Translations under genes and position numbers: made by a program
Source: Anaerobutyricum stercoris
Lineage (GTDB): Bacteria; Bacillota; Clostridia; Lachnospirales; Lachnospiraceae
Length of the DNA: 39,157 bases
NCBI GenBank assembly: GCA_019116455.1
Contig: DXBR01000024.1
Coordinates: 1 to 39,157, forward strand
Direction: 5' to 3'
The notes under the pieces: generated by a model
The model's database searches: none
What the model was told of the DNA's origin: nothing
The model's input: the letters and a program-made list of their open reading frames with translations, nothing else
Shown: one piece after another, positions 17,901 through 25,582 of the stretch
How the letters are laid out: each line of letters starts with the position of its first letter
Position numbering within the stretch: position 1 is the stretch's first letter

Positions 17901-18662
17901 CTTTCAGACGGAGAAGCGACGGAAGAGAACATAGCGCTGCTGCCGGAAGAACTGCCGGCATTGAGAGAATCCGGCATACCTGTGGTGAACGGACAGAAGG
18001 AGAATAGGGTTACGGAAAGTGATTCCGAAGAAATTCCGAAGCCCCGCTTCCTGTCAGAAGAGCAAAAAGAAGTTTCCGGCGCCGCCCGCGGAACCATCGT
18101 CCATAAAATCATGGAGCTGCTTCCGTTTGGGGAGATTCAGACAAAAAAAGATCTGTTTGAAGCTTTGCAGCGCATCGAAGAGTCTTATGCAGACTGCGCC
18201 CGAATCTCCATGAAGGCGGTGTACCGGGGTGTGGAGCAGTTTCTGTTTTCGGAAGTCGGGGAGATGATACGGAAGATGGACCGGGAAGGAAGACTGCGCC
18301 GGGAGCTGCCATTTACCGTTGGGCTTTCATCTGCGTTGTTTTATCCTGGGACCGGAGGTTCCCCGGCACAGGCTGTTTCCGGCTCTGATGCTGTCAGAAA
18401 AGAAGAACTGATCGTGGTACAGGGAGTCATAGATGCCTGCGGAGAAGATGAGGAGGGACTGTGGCTTTTTGATTATAAAACGGATTACGTTTCGGAGGGA
18501 GAGGAGAGTCTTCTTCTTGACCGATATAAGATGCAGATGTTATATTATAAGACAGCCCTTGAGCAGCTTCTGGATAAAAAGGTGATGCACAGCTATATTT
18601 ATTCCTTTTCATTGGGAAAATATCTGGAGATCTGCTGGCAGGAGCATGCGGGTGAGGAATAA
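14925..18662 (+). CDS. addA: ATP-dependent helicase/nuclease subunit A (AddA)
   Basis: A 1245-residue UvrD-family helicase with a C-terminal nuclease, partner of AddB. Motif I SAGAGAGKTR is at about 21-30, Ia MTFTNAAAEEM at about 50, motif II VDEYQDTN at about 396-403, motif III GDVKQSIYRFRQA, motif V MTIHKSKGLEFPVV at about 785 and motif VI YVAMTRAQRKL at about 862. The nuclease motifs RGTIVHKIMELL and GVIDAC...FDYKTDY lie near residues 1050 and 1170. Length is typical. The start codon abuts the addB stop. No terminator follows and cls begins 80 bp later, so readthrough into cls is likely. Confidence 0.96.
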   Translation: MNFTREQEQAVRLRNCDILVSAGAGAGKTRVLVNRMAEMILDEKHPLSVDGFLVMTFTNAAAEEMRERITAELDARLEKEPENRRLRRQIRMMKHADISTVHSFCNRLIRTHFNEAGIDPSFRIGEEGELFLLRQKAMEDVLEEAYGSERESFHRFVEAYSPGKNDRMIETLIEEFYRFSRGFPDREQWLLQVRKESGLLESTDTIGDSRAIRSLAAKVRGQLAELSDRIAEGRKLFQGVPEPERFFELLQKDEEMVSHLLSAQQFDDFCARFDGMTIPDLPRANKKEKEWPYLEEIKALHKDVREELQQMKEAYFLWKTEELCRENRELRPFLEELITLSARYEELYFQSKKEKNVFDFDDLEHIALSLLVESYDENGCPAPSAVAEELSRKYKAVFVDEYQDTNLVQETILNAICREGQNHLFVVGDVKQSIYRFRQARPDLFLSRYDSYRGEEKEACAGQENCFGGTSGVRIELRDNFRSVPGVLSFSNQVFENLMDRQFGGVDYTSEIALRPGKGGPMEKETEQSEMLLLVEDEEKENLAVEVNSVEAETTMIARRIRELLEEGYTFKDMVILLRSGAGRAEVMAELLSHAGIPAVCESKTGYFQSREVQLVLNYLAIVDNVYQDIPMASVLLSSMGGLTEEELARLRVLTQIPSRQEYALYDLIEIYLAEGEDEELRDKLSRFTKQLLYFRRKKKEMPLHELLWEIYRKTGVFYQMQMLPEGEVRKENLLMLLQKAEDYEKTVFKGPFYFLRYMEQLRTYEVELGSASLKEDNSDQVRIMTIHKSKGLEFPVVFVSGLSRRFNLMDGNRPVLFHPEMGIGLEYVDLNARVHHASLMKKAVREQMKKETLEEELRILYVAMTRAQRKLILTGIAKADKIEEAENAQSRRPLLSQEKKLAAKSFMDWLLPLLPQLPVKKVHFHELEGEFFQEEQKKTAVSLEEYMNQEEMQGDISPVKQAFSFVYPYREAAGWKRKYAVSELKRLSMTPLSDGEATEENIALLPEELPALRESGIPVVNGQKENRVTESDSEEIPKPRFLSEEQKEVSGAARGTIVHKIMELLPFGEIQTKKDLFEALQRIEESYADCARISMKAVYRGVEQFLFSEVGEMIRKMDREGRLRRELPFTVGLSSALFYPGTGGSPAQAVSGSDAVRKEELIVVQGVIDACGEDEEGLWLFDYKTDYVSEGEESLLLDRYKMQMLYYKTALEQLLDKKVMHSYIYSFSLGKYLEICWQEHAGEE

Positions 18663-18742
18663 GAAAACGCGCGGGCAGAAGAATGGAACGGATTCGCACC
18701 GTGAAACGCGCAGCAAAAAGATACGAAAGCAGGAGGGAAAGT

Positions 18743-20284
18743 ATGAGAAAAATTTTTAAATATCTTACACATCGTATGGCTATCGTGTCTCTGTTGATAT
18801 TGCTGCAGATTGTATGGATCGCATTGCTGTTTATCCGTTTTACTTCCTACAGCCAGATGATCTCCATTGCGTTTCGTGTGCTCAGCATGCTTGTGGTCCT
18901 GTATATTATACGGCGCAACGATAATCCGGCCGTCAAGCTGGCCTGGATCGTGGTGATATTAATGTTTCCGATTTTCGGCGGCCTGTTGTATCTTTTTATC
19001 GGAGGGAAGAAACCTATCCGGAACATGCGCAGAAAGATGGAGTCTACGCTTCAGGAAAGCGCCGGATATCTGGTTTTTGACCCGAAGATACAGGAAGAGC
19101 TGAACGAAGAAGACACTGTGGCGGCGGGACAGGTGTATTACCTGGAGAACCGGTCGGGATTTCCGGCATGCAGAGATTCGGAGATCACGTATTATCCCAC
19201 CGGTGAAGAGTGCTTTGAGGCTATGCTTGAAGACTTGAAAAAGGCAAAGAGATATATTTTTCTGGAGTATTTTATTATCGAAGAAGGAATCATGTGGAAT
19301 TCCATATTGAAGATTCTGGAAGAAAAGGTAAAAGAGGGTGTGGACGTCCGGGTAATGTACGATGATGTGGGAAGTATTTTTGTCCTTCCTGCTCACTATG
19401 ACAGGACGCTGCGGGAAAAAGGAATCAAATGTGTGGTCTTTAACCGTTATGTTCCTGTGTTGTCCACGGTATTTAATAACCGCGATCACCGGAAGATTCT
19501 CGTTATCGACGACCAGGCGGCTTACACGGGCGGCATTAATTTTGCCGATGAATATATCAACGAGAAGCAGAGATTTGGATATTGGAAAGATAATGGCGTG
19601 CGGCTTTCCGGCAAGGCGGTTCACAGTATGACCATGATGTTTCTTCAGATGTGGAATACATTTGCTGCTGACAAAATTGACTATAATCGTTTCCTCTATA
19701 ATAAAGAAGCGTATACGAGTCACCTGAAAACGGATGCGCCGGGGATCATTCTGCCCTATTCCGATCATCCCCTGGATGCGGAGTGTGTGGGAGAGAGTGT
19801 ATATCTGAATCTTATTAATAATGCTGTTCATTATATTTATTTTTTCACCCCGTATCTGATTATTGATAATGAACTGATCACAGCGCTGATTCTGGCGGCG
19901 AAGAGAGGGGTGGATGTGAGGATTATTACCCCGGGTATCCCGGACAAAAAAATGGTGTTTCTTGCGACGCAGTCCTATTATCAGCAGCTGGTGGAGGGCG
20001 GCGTACTCATTTTTCAGTTCCGTCCGGGTTTTGTCCACAGCAAGGTGGCGGTCTGTGATGACAAGTTCGCCACGGTGGGAACTATTAATCTTGATTACCG
20101 CAGTCTGTATTTCCACTTTGAAAACGGGATTTATCTCTATAAATGTCCCGCAGTGATGGATATTAAGAATGATATTCTTCGCACGCTGGAAGACTGTACA
20201 AATATCACGGCGGAACTGTGCCGGAAAAATATGTTTTTCCAGCTGGTGCAGGGAATCCTGCGAATTTTTGCGCCGCTGTTGTAA
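18743..20284 (+). CDS. cls: Cardiolipin synthase
   Basis: A 513-residue membrane phospholipase D-superfamily enzyme that makes cardiolipin from two phosphatidylglycerols. Two N-terminal membrane segments (about 12-32 and 38-60) and a third hydrophobic stretch near 70-88 are followed by two PLD motifs: HRKILVIDDQAAYTGGIN (about 246) and HSKVAVCDDKFATVGTINLD (about 432). Start ATG 18743 has AGGAGG; the in-frame ATG 18683 would add twenty basic residues and lacks an RBS. It follows addA and precedes a methyltransferase by 12 bp. The specific product is predicted from family, so a related phosphatidyltransferase is possible. Confidence 0.92.
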   Translation: MRKIFKYLTHRMAIVSLLILLQIVWIALLFIRFTSYSQMISIAFRVLSMLVVLYIIRRNDNPAVKLAWIVVILMFPIFGGLLYLFIGGKKPIRNMRRKMESTLQESAGYLVFDPKIQEELNEEDTVAAGQVYYLENRSGFPACRDSEITYYPTGEECFEAMLEDLKKAKRYIFLEYFIIEEGIMWNSILKILEEKVKEGVDVRVMYDDVGSIFVLPAHYDRTLREKGIKCVVFNRYVPVLSTVFNNRDHRKILVIDDQAAYTGGINFADEYINEKQRFGYWKDNGVRLSGKAVHSMTMMFLQMWNTFAADKIDYNRFLYNKEAYTSHLKTDAPGIILPYSDHPLDAECVGESVYLNLINNAVHYIYFFTPYLIIDNELITALILAAKRGVDVRIITPGIPDKKMVFLATQSYYQQLVEGGVLIFQFRPGFVHSKVAVCDDKFATVGTINLDYRSLYFHFENGIYLYKCPAVMDIKNDILRTLEDCTNITAELCRKNMFFQLVQGILRIFAPLL

Positions 20285-20296
20285 AGGGGAAATCAT

Positions 20297-21070
20297 ATGA
20301 AAACCTATGAGAATTTTGCCAGAGTATATGATGAGCTGATGGACAATGTCCCTTATGAGGAATGGGCAGATTTTCTTCAGACAAAACTGGAAGGATATGG
20401 GATCACGGACGGGCTGATGCTGGATCTGGCCTGCGGCACCGGAAAGCTTACGACTCTCATGGCGCAGCGGGGCTTCGACATGATCGGCGTGGATTCCTCG
20501 GTGGATATGCTCCAGATCGCCAGGGAGAGAGTCTGCGGGAAAGTGGAGAGCTGCCTGTATCTGCTGCAGGATATGAGAGAATTTGAACTTTACGGAACTG
20601 TCCGGGCTGTGATCTCTGTCTGTGACAGTATCAATTATGTGACAGAGGAAGAGGAGCTTGCGCAGGTATTTGCCCTGGTCAACAATTATCTCGATCCGGG
20701 CGGAGTCTTTCTCTTTGATTTTAATACGGAGCATAAATACCGGGATCTGATGGGAGAGAGCGTCATCGCTGAGGATCGGGATGACGTGAGTTTTATCTGG
20801 TATAACGAGTATGACGAAGAGGAGCATCTCAATTATATCGACTTAAGTGTATTTGTGCAGGAACAGGGAAATCTGTTCCGTAAGTTTCAGGAGCAGCACG
20901 TGCAGAAAGGCTATACGCTGGACAGAATGAAAAAACTGCTGGATCAGGCAGGACTCACCTTCCTGGAAGCATGGGATGGATACACAGCGGAACCTGCCCG
21001 TGAGGACAGCGAGAGGATTGTGATCGCCGCCAGGGAGCGGGGAAAGAAAGTTGAGGCTTTGGCCAAATAA
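20297..21070 (+). CDS. Class I SAM-dependent methyltransferase
   Basis: A 257-residue Rossmann-fold methyltransferase. Motif I LDLACGTGKLTTLMAQRG lies at about 41-58, followed by the acidic residue of IGVDSS and motif IV-like VISVCDSINYVTEEEE. The rest of the protein resembles small-molecule methyltransferases with LFDFNTEHKYRDL. The substrate is not evident. Its ATG follows AGGGGAAATCAT, 12 bp after cls, and hslO follows after 45 bp, so it probably belongs to the same transcript. A role in lipid or redox metabolism suggested by neighbours would be speculation. Confidence 0.85.
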   Translation: MKTYENFARVYDELMDNVPYEEWADFLQTKLEGYGITDGLMLDLACGTGKLTTLMAQRGFDMIGVDSSVDMLQIARERVCGKVESCLYLLQDMREFELYGTVRAVISVCDSINYVTEEEELAQVFALVNNYLDPGGVFLFDFNTEHKYRDLMGESVIAEDRDDVSFIWYNEYDEEEHLNYIDLSVFVQEQGNLFRKFQEQHVQKGYTLDRMKKLLDQAGLTFLEAWDGYTAEPAREDSERIVIAARERGKKVEALAK

Positions 21071-21115
21071 ACAAATGAACCGCCGGCAGACGGCGATCAG
21101 AAGGAGGAAGCAGAA

Positions 21116-21994
21116 ATGGAAGATTATATTATAAGAGGAATGGCGGCAAACCACCAGGTACGTTTTTTTGCCGCTTATTCTAAAAATCTGGTGGAGGAAG
21201 CAAGAAAACATCACGATACAAGCCCGGTGGCGACAGCGGCGCTGGGACGTCTGCTGACAGCGGGTGCCATGATGGGAACCATGTGCAAAAATGACAGTGA
21301 TGTGATCACTATTCAGATAAAATGCAGCGGGCCGATCGGCGGTCTTGTAGTGACGGCCGACGCCAAAGCCAATGTAAAAGGATATGTTTATAATAAAGAT
21401 GTGATGCTGCCGCCAAGCAAGGCAGGCAAACTTGATGTGGGAAAGGCACTGGATCTGGGAGTGCTTACCGTCATAAAGGATCTGGGATTAAAGGAACCGT
21501 ATTCGGGACAGACCCATCTGGTTTCCGGCGAGATCGCAGAAGATCTGACCTATTATTTTGCTACATCCGAGCAGATTCCGACCTCTGTGGCGCTGGGCGT
21601 TCTCATGAATAAGGATAATACCGTGCGTCAGGCCGGTGGATTTATCATTCAGATGATGCCGTTTGCGGAGGAAGAAGTGATCGCTGCTCTTGAAGATCGT
21701 TTGAAAGATTTTTCGTCGGTGACTACCCATCTGGATGCGGGAGAGACGCCGGAGGATATGATGAAAAAACTGTTCGAAGGTTTTGACATGGAAGTGGAGG
21801 ACCGGATTCCGACACAGTTTTATTGTAACTGCTCAAAAGAGAGAGTTTCAAAAGCGGTCATTAGTGTGGGAAAAAAGGATTTGCAGGAAATGATTGATGA
21901 AGGAAAACCTATTGAGGTAAATTGTCATTTCTGTAATTCTCATTACACATTTACTGTGGAAGAGATGAAAGAAATGTTGAAGGCTGCAAAATAA
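21116..21994 (+). CDS. hslO: Redox-regulated chaperonin Hsp33
   Basis: A 292-residue cytosolic holdase activated by oxidation and unfolding. The four zinc-binding cysteines are present: YCNCSKER (C-x-C at about 238-240) and CHFC (C-x2-C at about 271-274). N-terminal features LLTAGAMMGTMCK and IQIKCSGPIGG fit the family. RBS AAGGAGGAAG precedes ATG. The final codons and stop lie inside a perfect hairpin shared with the convergent gene's 3' side. Oxidative-stress logic pairs with the thioredoxin gene elsewhere in the window, though they are not in one operon. Confidence 0.96.
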   Translation: MEDYIIRGMAANHQVRFFAAYSKNLVEEARKHHDTSPVATAALGRLLTAGAMMGTMCKNDSDVITIQIKCSGPIGGLVVTADAKANVKGYVYNKDVMLPPSKAGKLDVGKALDLGVLTVIKDLGLKEPYSGQTHLVSGEIAEDLTYYFATSEQIPTSVALGVLMNKDNTVRQAGGFIIQMMPFAEEEVIAALEDRLKDFSSVTTHLDAGETPEDMMKKLFEGFDMEVEDRIPTQFYCNCSKERVSKAVISVGKKDLQEMIDEGKPIEVNCHFCNSHYTFTVEEMKEMLKAAK

Positions 21995-22005
21995 ATTTTG
22001 CAGCC
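21982..22005. terminator. Perfect inverted repeat between hslO and a convergent gene
   Basis: GGCTGCAAAAT and ATTTTGCAGCC form an 11-bp perfect stem with the hslO TAA stop in the centre. Neither strand has a strong U-tract outside the stem, but the A/T-rich upper stem and the position between convergent genes suggest a bidirectional terminator or mRNA 3'-end stabiliser. Confidence 0.55.
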
Positions 22006-22013
22006 TCAAAAGA

Positions 22014-22286
22014 TTACTCAGCAGTCTCAGCATTGTGGAACTTGATCGGAATATAACCGCGGCGCACCTTGGAAGACGCCTTTGCAGGTTTTTCTTCTTT
22101 GACAGGAGGTACGTCGTCCTCTCCCTCGAAATCTTCATCGATGAAATCAAGGTCAGCGTCTTCATCAAACAAGTCTTCTTCCGCATAATCTTCGAAAAGA
22201 TTCTTTACAAACCGGAGAAGAAGATACATGCCGGCGAAGATGCCTATCACAGCGGCTGCAGCAAAAATAAGTTTAGATTTTTTCAT
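22014..22286 (-). CDS. Small acidic membrane-anchored protein, unknown function
   Basis: A 90-residue protein on the opposite strand to its neighbours. Residues 1-25 form one transmembrane segment (KLIFAAAAVIGIFAGMYLLL). Residues 30-65 are extremely acidic (LFDEDADLDFIDEDFEGEDD), and the C-terminus is basic (KASSKVRRGYIPIKF). On its strand GGAAGG precedes ATG, and a promoter with a 60-nt leader fits upstream, so it is a genuine gene. I recognise no family. The acidic cytoplasmic or surface tail could bind cations or a basic partner. Confidence 0.7.
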   Translation of the reverse strand: MKKSKLIFAAAAVIGIFAGMYLLLRFVKNLFEDYAEEDLFDEDADLDFIDEDFEGEDDVPPVKEEKPAKASSKVRRGYIPIKFHNAETAE

Positions 22287-22306
22287 GGTAACATCCTTCC
22301 TGTAAC

Positions 22307-22325
22307 GTAAAGTCAGAAACTTTAC
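22307..22325 (-). promoter_or_regulatory. Hairpin in the leader of the small acidic membrane protein gene
   Basis: GTAAAGT and ACTTTAC (7-bp perfect stem, 5-nt loop) lie about 20 bp upstream of the start codon on the minus strand, inside the predicted leader. It could affect mRNA stability or ribosome access. There is no U-tract. Confidence 0.35.
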
Positions 22326-22353
22326 TTACGATTTAGTATTGCCTGTTCTCTAT

Positions 22354-22382
22354 ATTCTAATACTTTTTTAAAAGAAAATCAA
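22354..22382 (-). promoter_or_regulatory. Minus-strand sigma-A promoter for the small acidic membrane protein
   Basis: Read on the minus strand: TTGATT (22382-22377), 17-bp spacer, TAGAAT (22359-22354). No equally good plus-strand promoter for thyA was found in the 22287-22499 gap. Confidence 0.5.
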
Positions 22383-22499
22383 TCACAGGGAAGAATATGA
22401 TAACAAGAGATGTTATGGCGGAACTGTTACCGAATCGGAGAGACAAAATTAAAATCAAAAACAGAAAGAAATACCGTAAAGTATTTTGGAGGGAAAAAA

Positions 22500-23330
22500 A
22501 TGAGCTATGCAGATACCCTGTTTATTGCCATGTGTAAAGATATCATAGAAAACGGATACAGTACCGAGGGGGAAAAAGTGCGTCCGAAATGGGAGGACGG
22601 TTCGTATGCCTACACTCTGAAGAGATTTGGAATCATCAACCGCTATGATCTGTCGAAAGAGTTTCCGGCCATTACCCTGCGTAAAACCTACATCCGTTCT
22701 GCCATTGATGAGATCTTATGGATCTGGCAGAAAAAATCCAACAATGTTCACGATCTCAACAGCCACATCTGGGATTCCTGGGCGGATGAGGACGGCTCCA
22801 TCGGTAAAGCTTACGGCTATCAGCTGGGCGTGAAGCATCAGTATAAAGAAGGAGAGATGGATCAGGTGGACCGGGTGCTTTTCGACCTGAAAAATAATCC
22901 GTACAGCCGCCGTATCATGACCAACATTTATGTGCACGCCGATCTCCACGAGATGAACCTTTATCCGTGTGCATACAGTATGACGTTCAACGTGACGGGC
23001 AACAAGCTGAATGCCATTTTAAATCAGCGTTCCCAGGATGTGCTCACCGCAGGAAACTGGAACGTGGTGCAGTATGCGGCGCTTCTCATGATGATCAGCC
23101 AGGTCAGCGGATTTGAGCCGGGAGAGCTGGTGCATGTGATTGCGGACGCCCACATCTATGACCGGCATATCCCGATCATCAAAGAACTGATCACAAGACC
23201 GACCTACGACGCGCCGAAGGTGACGCTCAATCCGAATGTGAAGAACTTCTATGATTTTACGGTGGATGATTTTATCATCGAAGATTACGAGGCGGGGCCT
23301 CAGGTGAAAAATATACCGGTGGCTATTTAA
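22500..23330 (+). CDS. thyA: Thymidylate synthase (B. subtilis ThyA-like)
   Basis: A 276-residue enzyme methylating dUMP to dTMP with methylene-tetrahydrofolate, yielding dihydrofolate for the DHFR encoded next door. The catalytic cysteine is Cys157 in LYPCAYS; the common PCH motif is PCA here, but B. subtilis ThyA also lacks that histidine, so this marks the subfamily and is not a defect. Other conserved parts are ELLWIWQ-like ILWIWQKKSNNVHDL, SRRIMTNI, QRSQDVLTAGNWNVVQY and DAHIYDRH. ATG 22500 follows GGAGGG; the longer frame from 22410 lacks an RBS. dfrA follows after 21 bp. Confidence 0.95.
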   Translation: MSYADTLFIAMCKDIIENGYSTEGEKVRPKWEDGSYAYTLKRFGIINRYDLSKEFPAITLRKTYIRSAIDEILWIWQKKSNNVHDLNSHIWDSWADEDGSIGKAYGYQLGVKHQYKEGEMDQVDRVLFDLKNNPYSRRIMTNIYVHADLHEMNLYPCAYSMTFNVTGNKLNAILNQRSQDVLTAGNWNVVQYAALLMMISQVSGFEPGELVHVIADAHIYDRHIPIIKELITRPTYDAPKVTLNPNVKNFYDFTVDDFIIEDYEAGPQVKNIPVAI

Positions 23331-23351
23331 GAAAATGAGGAGGAGTATATC

Positions 23352-23852
23352 ATGCATATAATCGTAGCGGCAGATAAGAACTGGGCCATTGGAAGAAACA
23401 ATGAGCTGCTGGTCCGCATTTCCAATGATATGAAGAACTTCCGCCGTCTGACGGAAGGAAATGTGGTGGTCATGGGGAGAAAGACACTGGAGAGCTTTCC
23501 GAGAGGAAAACCTCTGCCAAACCGCGTCAACATCGTACTGACCCGCCAGCAGAACTATGACGGAAAAGGCGCAGTAGTGGTGCATAGCGAAGAGGAACTG
23601 CGGGAAGAATTGAAAAAATATACCGAAGAGATCTTTATCATCGGCGGGGAGAGCATTTACCGGATGATGCTTCCATACTGTGAGGACGCCTATGTGACCC
23701 GCCTGGATTACGGTTATGAGGCGGATACCTGGATGCCGGATCTCGATAAGGAAGAAGGCTGGGAGCTGGCGGAGACCGGGGAAGAACAGACTTATTTTGA
23801 TCTGATTTATTATTTTACAGTCTATAAAAATACCGCATGCAAAGAATTTTAG
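23352..23852 (+). CDS. dfrA: Dihydrofolate reductase
   Basis: A 166-residue NADPH enzyme regenerating tetrahydrofolate after thymidylate synthesis. Motifs: IIVAADKNWAIGRNNELL at the N-terminus, VVMGRKTLESFP (about 36-47), PLPNRVNIVLTR (about 52-63) and FIIGGESIYRMMLPYCEDAYVTRLDY (about 95-120). In the substrate-binding helix the acidic residue is Asp in ISNDMKNFRRLT. RBS GAGGAGG precedes ATG. Gene order thyA-dfrA matches their metabolic coupling; queF follows after 18 bp. The symbol folA is equally valid. Confidence 0.95.
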   Translation: MHIIVAADKNWAIGRNNELLVRISNDMKNFRRLTEGNVVVMGRKTLESFPRGKPLPNRVNIVLTRQQNYDGKGAVVVHSEEELREELKKYTEEIFIIGGESIYRMMLPYCEDAYVTRLDYGYEADTWMPDLDKEEGWELAETGEEQTYFDLIYYFTVYKNTACKEF

Positions 23853-23870
23853 GAATGAAGGAAAGAGAAA

Positions 23871-24368
23871 ATGAGTACAAGAACGAAGGAAGAGCTTTCC
23901 GGTGTTTCCCTTCTGGGCAATCAGGGTACGAAGTACCCGCAGGATTACGCCCCGGAGGTGCTGGAAACCTTTATCAATAAACATCAGGACCACGATTATT
24001 TTGTAAAATTTAACTGTCCGGAGTTCACCAGTCTCTGTCCGATGACGGGACAGCCGGATTTTGCCACCATTTATATCTCTTATGTGCCGGATGTGCGCAT
24101 GGTGGAGAGTAAATCTCTGAAGCTGTATCTGTTCAGCTTCCGCAATCACGGGGATTTTCACGAGGACTGTGTGAATATCATCATGAAGGATCTGATTCGT
24201 GTGATGGATCCGAAGTATATTGAGGTGTGGGGCAAGTTCACGCCGCGGGGAGGAATCTCCATCGATCCATACACCAATTATGGAAAGCCGGGCACCCGCT
24301 GGGAGGAAGTGGCGGCTTATCGTCTGGAGCGTCATGATCTGTATCCGGAAAAAGTGGACAATCGATAA
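23871..24368 (+). CDS. queF: NADPH-dependent 7-cyano-7-deazaguanine reductase
   Basis: A 165-residue unimodular T-fold enzyme reducing preQ0 to preQ1 in queuosine tRNA modification. The diagnostic motif ESKSLKLYLFSFRNHGDFHED is visible (written here in two parts: ESKSLKLY at about 82-89 and FRNHGDFHED at about 93-102), as is the catalytic cysteine region SLCPMTGQPDFA (about 54-65). Start ATG follows GAAGGAAAG. No queC, queD, queE or queA is adjacent and no preQ1 riboswitch was seen upstream. Placement behind thyA-dfrA may reflect shared NADPH/T-fold history or convenience only. Confidence 0.93.
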   Translation: MSTRTKEELSGVSLLGNQGTKYPQDYAPEVLETFINKHQDHDYFVKFNCPEFTSLCPMTGQPDFATIYISYVPDVRMVESKSLKLYLFSFRNHGDFHEDCVNIIMKDLIRVMDPKYIEVWGKFTPRGGISIDPYTNYGKPGTRWEEVAAYRLERHDLYPEKVDNR

Positions 24369-24371
24369 AAA

Positions 24372-24399
24372 CGAACAAATTTTCGGGAACACTTGTTTT
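24372..24399. promoter_or_regulatory. Tandem LexA (SOS) operator candidates at recA
   Basis: CGAACAAATTTTCG (24372-24385) differs at one position from the Gram-positive SOS box CGAACN4GTTCG. It directly abuts GGAACACTTGTTTT (24386-24399), which keeps GAAC-N4-GTT. The second box overlaps the -35 hexamer, so LexA binding would block recA transcription. Confidence 0.75.
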
Positions 24400-24421
24400 G
24401 TTTTCGGGTTTGTGTTATACT
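24393..24421 (+). promoter_or_regulatory. recA promoter with extended -10
   Basis: TTGTTT (24393-24398), 17-bp spacer and TATACT (24416-24421), preceded by TGT, an extended -10 motif that can compensate for the weak -35. The -35 lies inside the second LexA-like box. Confidence 0.7.
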
Positions 24422-24455
24422 ATCCCGGAGAATCGCAGCAAAAGGAGATGGAATT

Positions 24456-25568
24456 ATGAGCAGTAGAGATGAAAAGATTACCGCATTGAATAACGCGGTA
24501 GCGGCGATTGAGAAGAATTTTGGCAAGGGCTCCGTAATGAAACTGGGAGACGCCTCTGCCAATATCAATGTGGAAGCGATTCCGACAGGATCCATCAGTC
24601 TGGATGTGGCTCTTGGCGTCGGAGGAATTCCACGGGGACGAATCATTGAGATTTACGGCCCGGAGTCCAGCGGTAAGACGACGGTAGCCTTACATATGAT
24701 TGCTGAAGCACAGAAGAGAGACGGTATTGCCGGATTTATTGACGCGGAACACGCTCTTGATCCGCAGTATGCCAAGAAGATTGGCGTGGATATTGATAAC
24801 CTTTACATTTCCCAGCCGGATCACGGCGAGCAGGCGCTGGAGATTGCTGAGACGATGATCCGTTCCGGCGCTCTTGATATCGTGATCATCGACTCCGTGG
24901 CGGCGCTGGTGCCGAAGGCGGAGATCGACGGTGATATGGACGACCTGCAGGTGGGCCTTCACGCCCGTCTGATGTCCAAGGCCATGCGTAAGCTCACCGG
25001 TGTGATTGACAAGTCCAACTGCGTGGTGGTATTTATCAACCAGCTCCGTGAGAAGGTCGGCGTTATGTTCGGCAATCCGGAGACGACCACAGGCGGACGG
25101 GCTCTTAAGTTCTACGCTTCCGTGCGTATGGATGTGCGCCGGGTGGAGGCCATCAAGCAGAATGGCGAGATTGTCGGCAACCACACCCGCGTGAAGGTGG
25201 TCAAGAACAAGGTGGCGCCGCCGTTCCGTGAGGCGGAGTTCGATATCATGTTCGGCCAGGGAATCTCCAGAGAGGGAGATATCCTCGACCTGGGCGTGAA
25301 GGTGGGAGCCGTTGCCAAGAGCGGTTCCTGGTATTCCTATGAGGGAGAGAAGATCGGACAGGGCAGAGAGAATGCCAAGATATTCTTAAAGGAACATCCG
25401 GATATCATGCAGGATGTGGAGAATAAGGTTCGTGCGTTCTACGGACTTCCGGCAGATGTACTTTCCGATGAGTTGCCGGAAGAGGAGAATCAGACGCAGG
25501 CCGGCAGGACAGCGTCAGCGGACGCTTCCGGAAAAACTGCCGGCACACCGGCAGATAAGGCAGAGTAA
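24456..25568 (+). CDS. recA: Recombinase RecA
   Basis: A 370-residue strand-exchange ATPase that also triggers LexA self-cleavage. Walker A GPESSGKTT (about 66-74), Walker B VIIDSVAALVPKAEI (about 139-153), the FINQLREKVGVMFGNPETTTGG region split here as FINQLREK and GNPETTTGG (L2 side), and a C-terminal tail rich in Thr, Ala and acidic residues (after about 330). ATG 24456 follows AAAGGAGA; the longer in-frame option at 24393 falls inside the promoter. recX follows after 14 bp. Presynaptic substrate would come from AddAB encoded in the same window. Confidence 0.98.
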   Translation: MSSRDEKITALNNAVAAIEKNFGKGSVMKLGDASANINVEAIPTGSISLDVALGVGGIPRGRIIEIYGPESSGKTTVALHMIAEAQKRDGIAGFIDAEHALDPQYAKKIGVDIDNLYISQPDHGEQALEIAETMIRSGALDIVIIDSVAALVPKAEIDGDMDDLQVGLHARLMSKAMRKLTGVIDKSNCVVVFINQLREKVGVMFGNPETTTGGRALKFYASVRMDVRRVEAIKQNGEIVGNHTRVKVVKNKVAPPFREAEFDIMFGQGISREGDILDLGVKVGAVAKSGSWYSYEGEKIGQGRENAKIFLKEHPDIMQDVENKVRAFYGLPADVLSDELPEEENQTQAGRTASADASGKTAGTPADKAE

Positions 25569-25582
25569 GCCGGAGTTACGTT

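Noticed and set aside
18959..20827. 622-codon open frame on the minus strand
   Set aside because: It lies antisense to cls and the methyltransferase gene, whose motifs are unmistakable; the minus frame is His/Ile-rich with no family signature or RBS.
21071..21115. CGCCG/CGGCG hairpin between the methyltransferase and hslO
   Set aside because: Five-bp stem without a U-tract; probably not a terminator.
22968..22970. Damaged thymidylate synthase active site (PCA instead of PCH)
   Set aside because: B. subtilis-type ThyA also lacks this histidine; the catalytic cysteine and all other motifs are intact.
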